This document shows, one piece after another, positions 46,977 to 54,516 of a stretch of 64,000 nt of DNA. The stretch's first letter is position 1. Each line of letters starts with the position of its first letter. The stretch is from JAJKIV01 sp036741775 (GTDB lineage: Bacteria > Gemmatimonadota > Gemmatimonadetes > Gemmatimonadales > Gemmatimonadaceae): positions 62,001 to 126,000 of the forward strand of contig DAINRQ010000001.1 in NCBI GenBank assembly GCA_036741775.1. Reading direction: 5' to 3'. The notes under the pieces are model-generated. The model had not been told where the DNA came from. It made no database searches and was given only the letters and a program-made list of their open reading frames with translations. The position numbers were made by a program, and so were the translations under genes.

Positions 46977-47052
46977 AATCGGGGTCAGAGTCATAAATCA
47001 TCGTTCTGTTGCCTCGGCAACAGAACGATGATTTATGACTCTGACCCCGATT
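46977..47052. repeat. Long inverted-repeat element, copy D
   Basis: A 76-base palindrome with 37-base perfect arms and a two-base centre, outer motif AATCGGGGTCAGAGTC. It fills almost the whole gap between the penicillin acylase start (46963) and the DUF4157 stop (47056), both on the minus strand. Confidence 0.95.
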
Positions 47053-47055
47053 TCT

Positions 47056-49086
47056 CTACCTTCCCGAGCGCCGATCGCCGTACTGGTCCAGGCGGATGCC
47101 CGTTCGCCCCCGGAAGAACGCCGACCAGGCATCAGCCCGCTTCGTCCACTCCGGAAGCTCGCGCCTGAGCAACAGGCCGTACGTCCGCGCCGTGCCGGCG
47201 GCATTCATGAGCGATTCGTAGTCGTTGTCGTAGATCGCCAGGTCGCCGCGCTCCTCCGCTGCCCGTCGCATGTCGCGCGTGTGCTTGATCTCGAACTGCT
47301 TGCCCGGCTGACTGATGAGCGCCTTGACCGCGGGTAACGTCGCCGCGACTGGGTGATACGCCTCGAGCGCCTTCTCGCCGAACATTCGAAGCTCCTGGTA
47401 CGCCTCGGCGCAGAGGGCGAGGAGGCGCGCATCGATGTTCGAGCCACCCATGACGCCCGCGAAGATCTCCGCGGCCTGACGTGCTTCCACCCGCGCCGTG
47501 CCGACGCCGATCGCTGCCGCGCGCGCCTCCTTGTCCGTCCCCTCGAGTGACACCGCGGCCGCGTCGATCTGAAACTCCTCGGCGCGCTCGCCCGCCGCCT
47601 CGATGTCCGCCTTGAGCCGCTGGATGCTCGCCTTGAGCCCCGCAATTTCATCGGAGTCGCCCATCGCCCACTGCAGCACGCCCTCCAGCGTGATCCCCGT
47701 AGCGCCACTGACGACGTTGGCGCCCTTCTTCGCCGTGCCGTACCCCGCGCCGCCCTTGGAGAGACCCTTCTGCGACCCGGTTCGGATGTCGGGGTCGTTG
47801 TCGACCTCCAGCTTCGCGAGGTCCATGTCCGGCTCCGTCGCCGCGACCGGCGATGGACGGAACGACTCATATGCACTGATGCCACCCTGCACCGCGCCGA
47901 TCACGGCGATGATCAGCTTGGCTGGCGCCTCGAGCTTGGCGAGCTTCGCGCTGTCCCGCTGCAGTTCTGCCTTCTTCTGCTTCCGGACGATGAGCTCCTT
48001 CATGCCGCGCCACTGCAGCAGCGCACCCTGGAGGCGCTGATATACTCCAAGGTAGGTGTCCATCTGCTTGTTCAGATCGGACATGTCGCTCGCCCAATCC
48101 TTGAAGTTTCCTCTGCGCTCGCTGTCGCGGGCACTGGTGCCGAGCTTCCGGAACACGGCCTTGTCGGCCTTCGACATCTCGTCCGGCGTCTGTGGCGCCC
48201 CGGCCGTGAGCAGATCCTGCACTCGGCCGAGTGACTCGAGCGTCATCTGCATCGGCAGTCGGAAGACAGCGTACGATCGCTCGAACTGCTTGACCTTCGC
48301 ACCGCCTTCCGCGCGGGTCGTGTCGTAGAGCGACATCTCGGAGAGCGCAGATCTCCCTTCGTGCGCGAGCGAGATCTCGCGTCCGCCGGACCGGTCTGGC
48401 TTGAACGCCAGCGCTCGGCGCACCGGCTTCTTCTCGTCTTCTGTCGCGCCCCAATCGACGTCGTCGTGATTGAACTTCCATTCCTCTTCGGCGGCCGCGC
48501 GGGCGTCGGCGCGGCTGACATCCGCCGTCAGCGGGTCGGCCGCGATGAGCGCGTTCGGTGCCGCACTCACCTGTGCGCTCCGCCCTCCCGTCACCGCGGC
48601 AGCGGCGCCGCGCGCGTCTGACTCGGCTGCATCGGTGGTCGTGCTCACGCGAGCGAGCCCTGGTGATGTCGCGGAGGTGTTTGTCGCGGCCTTCTCGTTC
48701 TGGACGGTGTGCGCGAGCTCGTGCGCGAGCGTCGATGCGCCGCGGGGAGATTCGGGCGCGTACTCGCCGCGGTTGAAGACGATGTCGTTGCCGACGGTGA
48801 ATGCCCGCGCGTAGACCGACCGGGCGGCCTGCGCCGCATCACCGTCGGCGTGAACGCGAACGTCGGCGAAGCTGTGACCGAACTTCGGCTCGACGGCGGT
48901 GCGCACGGCGGGGTCGAGCGGCCTCCCTTCGTCTCGCCGCAGGAAATCGAGTGCCGGCTGGGGCGCCTGCGCGGCCTCGGCTGGTCGCTGGTGTGGCGTT
49001 AGGCTGTCAGCGACAGGAGCATCGAGGAGCTCCTGGTTGCCGCGCGCGTCGCGCGGCCGGGTGAGTCGAGCGCGTTCCTTCCGCAC
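47056..49086 (-). CDS. DUF4157 (eCIS-core) metalloprotease-like protein
   Basis: A 676-residue protein, GTG start with GAGG upstream. Residues about 45-130 are a DUF4157 domain: GRPLDPAVRTAVEPKFGHSFADVRVHADGDAAQAA, then AFTVGNDIVFNRGEYAP and the zinc motif H122-E-L-A-H126. The next 80 residues are low-complexity and Ala-rich. The C-terminal 450 residues are helical and charged, with a hydrophobic segment (AKLIIAVIGAVQGGISAYES) and a Gly-rich stretch, and match no family I know. DUF4157 proteins are typically cargo or accessory proteins of extracellular contractile injection systems, but no sheath, tube or baseplate gene is in this window. Confidence 0.8.
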   Translation of the reverse strand: MRKERARLTRPRDARGNQELLDAPVADSLTPHQRPAEAAQAPQPALDFLRRDEGRPLDPAVRTAVEPKFGHSFADVRVHADGDAAQAARSVYARAFTVGNDIVFNRGEYAPESPRGASTLAHELAHTVQNEKAATNTSATSPGLARVSTTTDAAESDARGAAAAVTGGRSAQVSAAPNALIAADPLTADVSRADARAAAEEEWKFNHDDVDWGATEDEKKPVRRALAFKPDRSGGREISLAHEGRSALSEMSLYDTTRAEGGAKVKQFERSYAVFRLPMQMTLESLGRVQDLLTAGAPQTPDEMSKADKAVFRKLGTSARDSERRGNFKDWASDMSDLNKQMDTYLGVYQRLQGALLQWRGMKELIVRKQKKAELQRDSAKLAKLEAPAKLIIAVIGAVQGGISAYESFRPSPVAATEPDMDLAKLEVDNDPDIRTGSQKGLSKGGAGYGTAKKGANVVSGATGITLEGVLQWAMGDSDEIAGLKASIQRLKADIEAAGERAEEFQIDAAAVSLEGTDKEARAAAIGVGTARVEARQAAEIFAGVMGGSNIDARLLALCAEAYQELRMFGEKALEAYHPVAATLPAVKALISQPGKQFEIKHTRDMRRAAEERGDLAIYDNDYESLMNAAGTARTYGLLLRRELPEWTKRADAWSAFFRGRTGIRLDQYGDRRSGR

Positions 49087-49526
49087 GATGCCTCACGACG
49101 ACGCGGATAGAGGGTCGGCGCCGACCTCGAAGGTACCTCGTCGGGTCGGCGCGATGTCGACCGATCGGGCTCGCTGTGCGTTGGCCGTCCGGTCGTACTG
49201 CGCAATAGTGAGTGGGTCCGGGAATGCGGTCAACGGTCAACGCGCGTCGCGGGCGCGAATGGGCCGAGTGCCGTCCGGAATCGACGTCGTGGTGGCCGAA
49301 AAGCGGATCGAGCGGCTAGCGCGTCGCTCGCTTCGTTCGTTCCATCGTCCAGACGTCCGACACGTAGTCGAACGTCGTGCAGACGAGACTATTCGGGTGC
49401 TGAGAACCCGTCGCCGAGCAGTGTGCGTTTCGCCGCGGTACACGACTACCCTCGCGGAGGGTGCATGAATCCAATCGAACGCCAATCGTTTCCCGTCCGA
49501 AGACCAGCCGACCTCGGTCATCGGGG
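49087..49526. other. 440-bp gap with a possible beta-propeller remnant
   Basis: No intact gene. On the minus strand, about 49316-49521, short propeller-like pieces occur in two frames (VGWSSDGKRLAFDW, then FDYVSDVWTMERT), as expected for a decayed PD40/TolB-like propeller. Too short to be sure. The DUF4157 promoter should also lie here. Confidence 0.35.
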
Positions 49527-49982
49527 CTACGCGCGCGTGACCTGAACCGACCGTGTTCCGCTGGCGCTACTAACTCCGCCGCCAGAAGCAAACACACGAA
49601 CATCGGCGACGTCGTGGGGAAAACTGGAAAGGAGTCGGCGATCCGACGTGACCAGCGGCACTCCAAGCGCTCTCGCGACCGCAACGAACTCACAGTCGTA
49701 TGCGGAGCGGCCGGATGCCACGGCGAGAGTCAGAACATCGCCGGAGGTTACCCCATATTCGCGTCCCTGTACCAATGCCTCCGCCGTTTCCTGAAGCTCG
49801 AGGGCCTGGGTCAGCGAGATGTGGCGCTGACGCAGGTACAGGGCGAGTACGTTCCGGAACTCACTGCGCCAGAGGCGAGGCGCGGCCCAGAGGGGATCGT
49901 GTGTGAAAGCCCCACGCGCTGCACCGGTGTGTTGACCCGGGAACAGCAGATAGGCGATGACGTTCGTGTCAACGACGATCAC
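49527..49982 (-). CDS. vapC: PIN-domain toxin (VapC family)
   Basis: A 151-residue predicted endoribonuclease with the PIN acidic residues in place: D5 (VVDTNVIAYL), E41 (WRSEFRNVL), D96 (SAYDCEFVA) and D114 (VTSDRRLL). The GTG start is 10 bases after the antitoxin stop codon, so the two genes form a typical toxin-antitoxin operon. The last 20 residues are Ser/Val-rich and lack family character. Its target RNA is unknown. It should be held inactive by the ribbon-helix-helix protein encoded upstream. Confidence 0.88.
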   Translation of the reverse strand: MIVVDTNVIAYLLFPGQHTGAARGAFTHDPLWAAPRLWRSEFRNVLALYLRQRHISLTQALELQETAEALVQGREYGVTSGDVLTLAVASGRSAYDCEFVAVARALGVPLVTSDRRLLSSFPHDVADVRVFASGGGVSSASGTRSVQVTRA

Positions 49983-49992
49983 TGAGTAGAGT

Positions 49993-50235
49993 TCACGCGC
50001 GGCCGGAGTCTTTTACCGCGCGGAGCCGCGCATCGGTGAGGTGCGGCGCCCGCACGCGTCCCCGCAGCGCGTCTGCACGAGCGAGCAGGTCCTCGGGATC
50101 GGCTTGGGCAGTGGCGACTGCCTGTTCGAGCGCGATGAGAATTTCGCTGTTCAGGCTACGACGGTTGGCGGCCGCCCGCTCCTTGAGCCGATGGTAGAGC
50201 GCGTCGGGCATCCCCTTGATTGTCAGCGTAGGCAT
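49993..50235 (-). CDS. Ribbon-helix-helix antitoxin (FitA/VapB-like)
   Basis: An 80-residue Arc/MetJ-type DNA-binding antitoxin: the beta-strand MPTLTIKGMPDALYHRLKERA and the helices AANRRSLNSEILIALEQAV form the DNA-binding half; the C-terminal 35 residues (DPEDLLARADALRGRVRAPHLTD) would wrap the toxin active site, with an arginine available to meet the PIN acidic residues. I use the ATG at 50235 because the longer start at 50256 would overlap the operator palindrome 50248-50277. It lies directly upstream of the PIN toxin. Confidence 0.85.
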   Translation of the reverse strand: MPTLTIKGMPDALYHRLKERAAANRRSLNSEILIALEQAVATAQADPEDLLARADALRGRVRAPHLTDARLRAVKDSGRA

Positions 50236-50247
50236 GGGTGCGACACC

Positions 50248-50277
50248 AGGTTCCATTTTGGTACCATTACGGAACCT
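50248..50277. promoter_or_regulatory. Palindromic operator of the toxin-antitoxin operon
   Basis: A 30-base inverted repeat AGGTTCC-N16-GGAACCT with TGGTACCA at its centre; 12 of 15 base pairs match. It lies 13 bases upstream of the antitoxin ATG (50235). Ribbon-helix-helix antitoxins normally bind such paired half-sites to repress their own operon. Confidence 0.65.
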
Positions 50278-50464
50278 AGCCGGCGTCGCGGTGACCTACA
50301 ACTATCAGGCGTCCTGGCCAATATCGCGTCATCCGAGGGTCGCCTGCGGGACCGAATCGCCGCGGAGGGTCCCGGTCCCTGCTAGCGGTCGGTTGCGCTG
50401 GCCAATCCAATCCGCTGGTTCGCATCGTACTGCTGGCAGGAAGCGCAATACTGACCCTACCCCG

Positions 50465-51154
50465 GTGCATAGAACCATTCACTTGCGTCGCGATACTGAC
50501 GACCGGCCCCCGGCCACTGGGACGGCGGAGGCGCCGAAGCTCGGCGGTACGCCGGATCGCCAGGCGGAACCGGCACCGTCGGACGGCGTGCTCGTCGCAC
50601 GGATGGCGCGCGGTGACGAGCGTGCGATGCAGGCGCTGGTGGACACGCACGGCGGGAAGGTCTTCGCGCTCGCCCTGTCGATCCTGCGCGAGCGCGCGGA
50701 CGCCGAGGAAGTCGCGGCTGACGCGTTCATGCAGGCGTGGCGGAACGCTGCCGCCTTCGACCCCGCACGGTCGAGCGTCATCGCGTGGCTGGGCATGATC
50801 GCGCGCAGCCGAGCCCTCGACCGCCTGCGTGCGCGCACGCGACAGGAAAGACTTCTGGCCCCGGAGACCGAATCCATGCAGGGAGAAGCATCGGAGATGG
50901 CGCGTCCGGACCCGGAGGTCCCGGACCGCGCGGCAGAAACACAGGAGTCTCGCGAGCTCGTCGCACGTGCACTGCGCGAGCTGCCAGAGTCGCAGCGTCG
51001 AGTCATCGAGCTCGCGTACTTCGGCGGTCTCTCGCAGACCGAGATCGCCGCGCGCCTGTCCGTGCCGCTCGGCACGGTCAAGACCAGGACGCTGGCAGCA
51101 ATGCGGCAGCTCCGCGCTCGCCTGGGACCCCTGCTTCGAGAGGAGCTCGCATGA
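50465..51154 (+). CDS. ECF RNA polymerase sigma factor (SigK-like)
   Basis: About 230 residues; the start is unsure (GTG at 50465 is used here, the frame being open further upstream without coding character). After a disordered N-terminus, region 2 runs VLVARMARGDERAMQALVDTHGGKVFALALSILRERADAEEVAADAFMQAWRNA, with the -10 binding segment FDPARSSVIAWLGMIARSRALDRLR. Region 4 is LRELPESQRRVIELAYFGGLSQTEIAARLSVPLGTVKTRTLAAMRQLR. The stop codon overlaps the ATG of the anti-sigma gene (ATGA), so the two are translationally coupled. This is the sigma-K/RskA arrangement known from actinobacteria and others. Confidence 0.9.
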   Translation: MHRTIHLRRDTDDRPPATGTAEAPKLGGTPDRQAEPAPSDGVLVARMARGDERAMQALVDTHGGKVFALALSILRERADAEEVAADAFMQAWRNAAAFDPARSSVIAWLGMIARSRALDRLRARTRQERLLAPETESMQGEASEMARPDPEVPDRAAETQESRELVARALRELPESQRRVIELAYFGGLSQTEIAARLSVPLGTVKTRTLAAMRQLRARLGPLLREELA

Positions 51155-51924
51155 GTCACGACCGATGGCTCGAGTCGGCGGCGGGCTACGCGCTCGATGC
51201 GCTCGACGCGTACGAGCGCGGTCAGTTCGAGGCGCACCTGGCGAACTGCGGTGATTGCCGGCTCCTGGTTCAGGAGTACCGCGAGGTGACCGCCCTCCTC
51301 ATGCACGCGGCCGAGCCGGCGCCACCGCCGCCGCAGCTCGGCGAGCGCGTTGGTCGCCTCATCAGCGAGGAGCGCGCGCCGCGGCGGACGTCCTCACCGA
51401 GCCGGTGGCGCTCGTCCACGGTGTGGCTCGCGGCGGCCGGCGTGGCGTTCGCGGGCGCGGCTGGCGTGCTGTGGCGCGAGCTGGCCGAGCAGCGCGACGC
51501 AGTACGTGTAGCGCAAACGGAGGCGGAGGGTTTGCGCATTCAGCGCGACTCGGCGCTCGTGAACCTGCGAGGCGTACGCGTGCACGTCGTGTCGCTCGCG
51601 TCGCCGAGCGGGGGTCAGCCCGTGGCGCGTGTCTTCTGGAACCACGAGCGCGACAGCTTCGTCGTGACCGCGTTCGACCTCCCGCCGGCGCGCGAAGGGC
51701 GCACGTACCAGCTCTGGGCCATCACGAAAGGGCACGCGCCGGTGTCGATGGGAACGTTCACTACGAACGAGCGCGGCGTCGCCGACGTCGTCCTGCCGGT
51801 CAGCCCGGAGATCGAGGCGCTCGGCCTCATCGACTCGTGCGGGCTCACCGAGGAGCCGGCCGGCGGCTCCACGGCACCCACTGAGGCGCCGCGCTACCTC
51901 GGCAACTGGCGACACACGGACTGA
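51151..51924 (+). CDS. RskA-family anti-sigma factor
   Basis: A 257-residue membrane protein; ATG overlaps the sigma stop codon and is preceded by GAGAGGAG. The N-terminal anti-sigma domain has ESAAGYALDALDAYERGQFEAHLANCGDCRLLV with an HxxxCxxC zinc site. A proline-rich linker and one transmembrane helix (STVWLAAAGVAFAGAAGVLW) follow, then a coiled segment and an extracytoplasmic RskA domain (YQLWAITKGHAPVSMGTF, VSPEIEALGLIDSCGLTEEP). It should sequester the sigma factor at the membrane and release it on proteolysis or a redox signal. A hairpin at 51956 marks the probable end of the transcript. Confidence 0.92.
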   Translation: MSHDRWLESAAGYALDALDAYERGQFEAHLANCGDCRLLVQEYREVTALLMHAAEPAPPPPQLGERVGRLISEERAPRRTSSPSRWRSSTVWLAAAGVAFAGAAGVLWRELAEQRDAVRVAQTEAEGLRIQRDSALVNLRGVRVHVVSLASPSGGQPVARVFWNHERDSFVVTAFDLPPAREGRTYQLWAITKGHAPVSMGTFTTNERGVADVVLPVSPEIEALGLIDSCGLTEEPAGGSTAPTEAPRYLGNWRHTD

Positions 51925-52266
51925 TTCGACCGCTGTAGGGCGGAGCGAGTGGCGCGTGCTGGGCCCGCCGCAAGGCGGCCAGCACAGTACGCTCCGCGGG
52001 GTGGGACGGGGAGTACGAGTGGCCAGTCGTCGGTCGGAACCGAGTACTGACGATACGCCTGCCTGTTCGCCAAGCGTCTCGTGCTGGCTACCTCGTCGCG
52101 GACCCTCCAGCCGCCTAACGCCCGGAGCGTCGCCCGCAATCCGACCCGCTCCCTGACAACGTATACCCGCCAACACCGCACGACGTGAGACCGGCGCGAA
52201 ACGACGAGCCGATCACGACACCAACCGGCGGACACGTCCTTTCACCCATGCAGGAGCGGATCAGCC
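51925..52266. other. 342-bp intergenic region upstream of the 52267 gene
   Basis: Contains the hairpin at 51956-51985 and one CGTTAGGC octamer (near 52113, reverse orientation). The rest shows no coding character. A promoter for the downstream secreted-protein/DUF4331 unit is expected here but I could not place it; CAGGAG lies just before the ATG at 52267. Confidence 0.5.
51956..51985. terminator. GNRA-loop hairpin after the RskA gene
   Basis: GTGCTGGGCCCGCC and GGCGGCCAGCAC pair across a GCAA loop with a two-base bulge. It starts 32 bases after the anti-sigma stop codon. Confidence 0.55.
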
Positions 52267-52926
52267 ATGTCACGCACCCTTTTCCACGCCGTCGCCGTCG
52301 CGGCTCTCTTTGCAGCCCCGACCGTTGGCACAGCCCAGTACGCGACGGTTCGGTCGCCTAACGCCGGACACGAGGCGCACGCCGGCGGCAGCAGCTCGCT
52401 CCATACGACCCTCAACACGCTGCTCCAGGAGCACGTGTACCTCGCCAGTGCCGCGACCGGTGCGGCACTCGGCAAGCGAACGGCCGAATTCAAGGCCGCG
52501 GCCGACGCGCTCGACATGAACTCGAAGGCGCTCTCGGCCGCGGTCGGGAGTGTGTACGGCAACGACGTGGGGACATCCTTTCTCGCGCTCTGGCGCCGAC
52601 ACATCGCCATCGTCGTGGACTACACCACCGCCGTGGCGAAGAGAGACAAGGCAGCCGCCGAGAAGGCCGTCACGGAGCTGGTCGGCTACACGCAGGCGTT
52701 CGCCGCGTTCCTCGGTGGCGCGAACCCGCATCTCCCCAAGGCCGCGGTCGCCGACCTGGTCAAGACGCACATCCTGACCTTGAAGGACGTGATCGATGCC
52801 CAGGCGTCGGGCAACTCGGCGAAGAGCTACGCGGCGCTCCGCACGGCCGCCGGCCACATGCAGATGATCGCCGACCCGCTCGCGGATGCGATCGGGAAAC
52901 AGTTCCCGAACAAGTACGGGAACTGA
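52267..52926 (+). CDS. Secreted helical protein of unknown function
   Basis: A 219-residue protein with a clean signal peptide (AVAVAALFAAPTVGTAQ). The mature part is almost all helix with few aromatic residues: LHTTLNTLLQEHVYLASAATGAALG, EFKAAADALDMNSKALSAAVG, FLALWRRHIAIVVDYTTAVAKRD, VTELVGYTQAFAAFLG, VADLVKTHILTLKDVIDAQ and TAAGHMQMIADPLADAIGKQF. The regular spacing of five or six helices and the conserved His residues suggest a four-helix bundle that might bind a metal or small ligand. I do not recognise a family. It lies 47 bases before the DUF4331 gene and after the sigma/anti-sigma pair, so it may be a regulated target. Confidence 0.65.
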   Translation: MSRTLFHAVAVAALFAAPTVGTAQYATVRSPNAGHEAHAGGSSSLHTTLNTLLQEHVYLASAATGAALGKRTAEFKAAADALDMNSKALSAAVGSVYGNDVGTSFLALWRRHIAIVVDYTTAVAKRDKAAAEKAVTELVGYTQAFAAFLGGANPHLPKAAVADLVKTHILTLKDVIDAQASGNSAKSYAALRTAAGHMQMIADPLADAIGKQFPNKYGN

Positions 52927-52973
52927 CGATCTCGTGCACTGAAGTCCCAACGTTCAACCACTCGGAGCATCTC

Positions 52974-53711
52974 ATGTCTGATAACTCGCAGGAGCTCGAC
53001 TCCCACGGACCGCGCCGCCGGCGGCGCTGGACCTACGTTCTCGTCGCCTCGTTAGGCGCGGCCGGCATTGCGTTCGCTTCCGACCATCAGGATACCCCGG
53101 AGGTGGAGCTCAGCCCGCGCATGGACATCAACGACGTCTACGCATTCCCGGGCTCTGCCCCCGATCGTACGGTCCTCGTGCTCACCACTTCGTCGCCGAT
53201 CACGCCCGCACAGGGCGCCTCGGCCGCATTCGACCCGAACCTGCTTTACCAGCTCAAGATCGACAACACCGGCGACGCGGTCGAAGACCGGGTCATCCAG
53301 TTCACGTTCCGCGGCACGGGCCCCGACCAGACCGTCGAGATGCGCGGACCCGTCGCACCCCCGATGATCGGCACGCGTACCAGCGTTGCCAACGTCCAGC
53401 CGACCGTCTCCGGAAGCATTCACGCGCCGCTCCAGGCGAACGGCGTGCAGCTCTTCGCCGGCCTCCGCGATGACCCGTTTTACCTCGACCTCGAGCAGGT
53501 ATTCCGCATCCTCCCCGATCGACGTCCGGTGAGCGGTCCACTCTCCCAGCTCCCCGATGCGCCGTCGGCCTCGGGCTTCCGACCCGCGGGCCAGGCCGTG
53601 GACTACCTGCGAGGCCTCAACACGCTCGCGTTCGTCGTGGAGCTGCCCACGACCATGCTCACGCAGGGCGGCACGCCGAAGTTCGGCGTGTGGGGCACGA
53701 TCAGCCGCTGA
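52974..53711 (+). CDS. DUF4331 protein, N-terminal half
   Basis: A 245-residue protein with a Sec or twin-arginine-like leader (RRRRRWTYVLVASLGAAGIAFA). The mature N-terminus has the DUF4331 hallmark SDHQDTP, then MDINDVYAFPG and LLYQLKIDNTGDAVEDRVIQFTFRG. In most bacteria DUF4331 is one protein of 400-500 residues; here the second half (with NQVERLGNPLVSE) is in the next gene. No frameshift is needed: the stop codon is followed by a normal start 31 bases later, so the split is real or old. Function unknown, found in secreted proteins of many phyla. Confidence 0.85.
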   Translation: MSDNSQELDSHGPRRRRRWTYVLVASLGAAGIAFASDHQDTPEVELSPRMDINDVYAFPGSAPDRTVLVLTTSSPITPAQGASAAFDPNLLYQLKIDNTGDAVEDRVIQFTFRGTGPDQTVEMRGPVAPPMIGTRTSVANVQPTVSGSIHAPLQANGVQLFAGLRDDPFYLDLEQVFRILPDRRPVSGPLSQLPDAPSASGFRPAGQAVDYLRGLNTLAFVVELPTTMLTQGGTPKFGVWGTISR

Positions 53712-53742
53712 CCATTCGACCATTCATCTGAGGATCTCTCGC

Positions 53743-54300
53743 ATGACATCCGGGATGTTGCGCGTCACGCGCACCTTCGCACTCGCCGTATTCCTCCTGC
53801 CGGCCGCTTGCTCCGATGACGATGACGACGTCATCGCGGGCCCGGACGGGACGCGCGTATACAACCAGGTCGAGCGCCTCGGCAACCCGCTCGTATCGGA
53901 GGTGGCGCTTACCAAGCGGAACCACGGTTTCCACAACGCCGGTGCGCCGAGCACCGACGTCGCGAGCCACGGCGCCGAGCTGGGTGCGTTCGTGCGCACC
54001 GTCGCAGGACGAAAGGACGCAGTTGCAAACACCATCGTCTCAGTCCTCCTCCCCGACATGCTCATCGTGCAGAGCGACAAGCCGGCCAACACCGTGGGGT
54101 GGCTCTCCTGGGCGCTGGCGGACGGCTATGGCGGCCGGGCACTCAGCGATGACGTGGTGGACGCGGCGCTGTTGGCAATCTTTGGTCCGCTGCTCGACCC
54201 CGACAACGTGACCGGGAGCCTAACGACGGACAACGTGGACTCGAATGACCGACCGTTCGAGGCGTCGTTCCCCTATCTCGCGGCACCGCACACGAACTGA
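53743..54300 (+). CDS. DUF4331-like lipoprotein, C-terminal half
   Basis: A 185-residue lipoprotein: MTSGMLRVTRTFALAVFLLPAAC with lipobox PAAC, then Asp-rich linker and RVYNQVERLGNPLVSEVALTKRNHGFHNAG, the C-terminal pattern of DUF4331, followed by LPDMLIVQSDKPANTVGWLSWAL and RPFEASFPYLAAPH. It complements the protein encoded just upstream, suggesting the two halves assemble in the envelope. A repeat element begins 35 bases after its stop codon. Confidence 0.75.
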   Translation: MTSGMLRVTRTFALAVFLLPAACSDDDDDVIAGPDGTRVYNQVERLGNPLVSEVALTKRNHGFHNAGAPSTDVASHGAELGAFVRTVAGRKDAVANTIVSVLLPDMLIVQSDKPANTVGWLSWALADGYGGRALSDDVVDAALLAIFGPLLDPDNVTGSLTTDNVDSNDRPFEASFPYLAAPHTN

Positions 54301-54334
54301 CGCCGACCGGGATCGTTCCGAGCGGAGCGGGACT

Positions 54335-54463
54335 GTCATTCCGAGCGGAGCCGCGACGAAGCGGCGCAGTCGAGGAATCGCGCTCCTCCCGGGAGAGGGG
54401 TCCCTCTACCAGCACCCCTGCGATTCCTCGACTGCGGGCCTTCGGCCCTCCGCTCGGAATGAC
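54335..54463. repeat. Inverted-repeat element of the TCATTCCGAGCG family, copy 2
   Basis: The left arm TGTCATTCCGAGCGGAGCC... (54335-54380) and the right arm (54420-54463) are imperfectly complementary, ending GAGGAATC / GATTCCTCG at the inner edges. Extra half-copies of the core lie just outside (GTTCCGAGCGGAGCG at about 54315 and CACTCGGAATGACACC near 54472). Related to the element at 42044. Confidence 0.75.
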
Positions 54464-54516
54464 AGCCACTCCACTCGGAATGACACCGACTCACGACCAA
54501 CCACTCGGATCACACC

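Noticed and set aside
50216..50464. Upstream extension of the second ECF sigma factor frame
   Set aside because: The frame is open but overlaps the antitoxin promoter/operator and shows no sigma-like sequence, so it is probably not translated.
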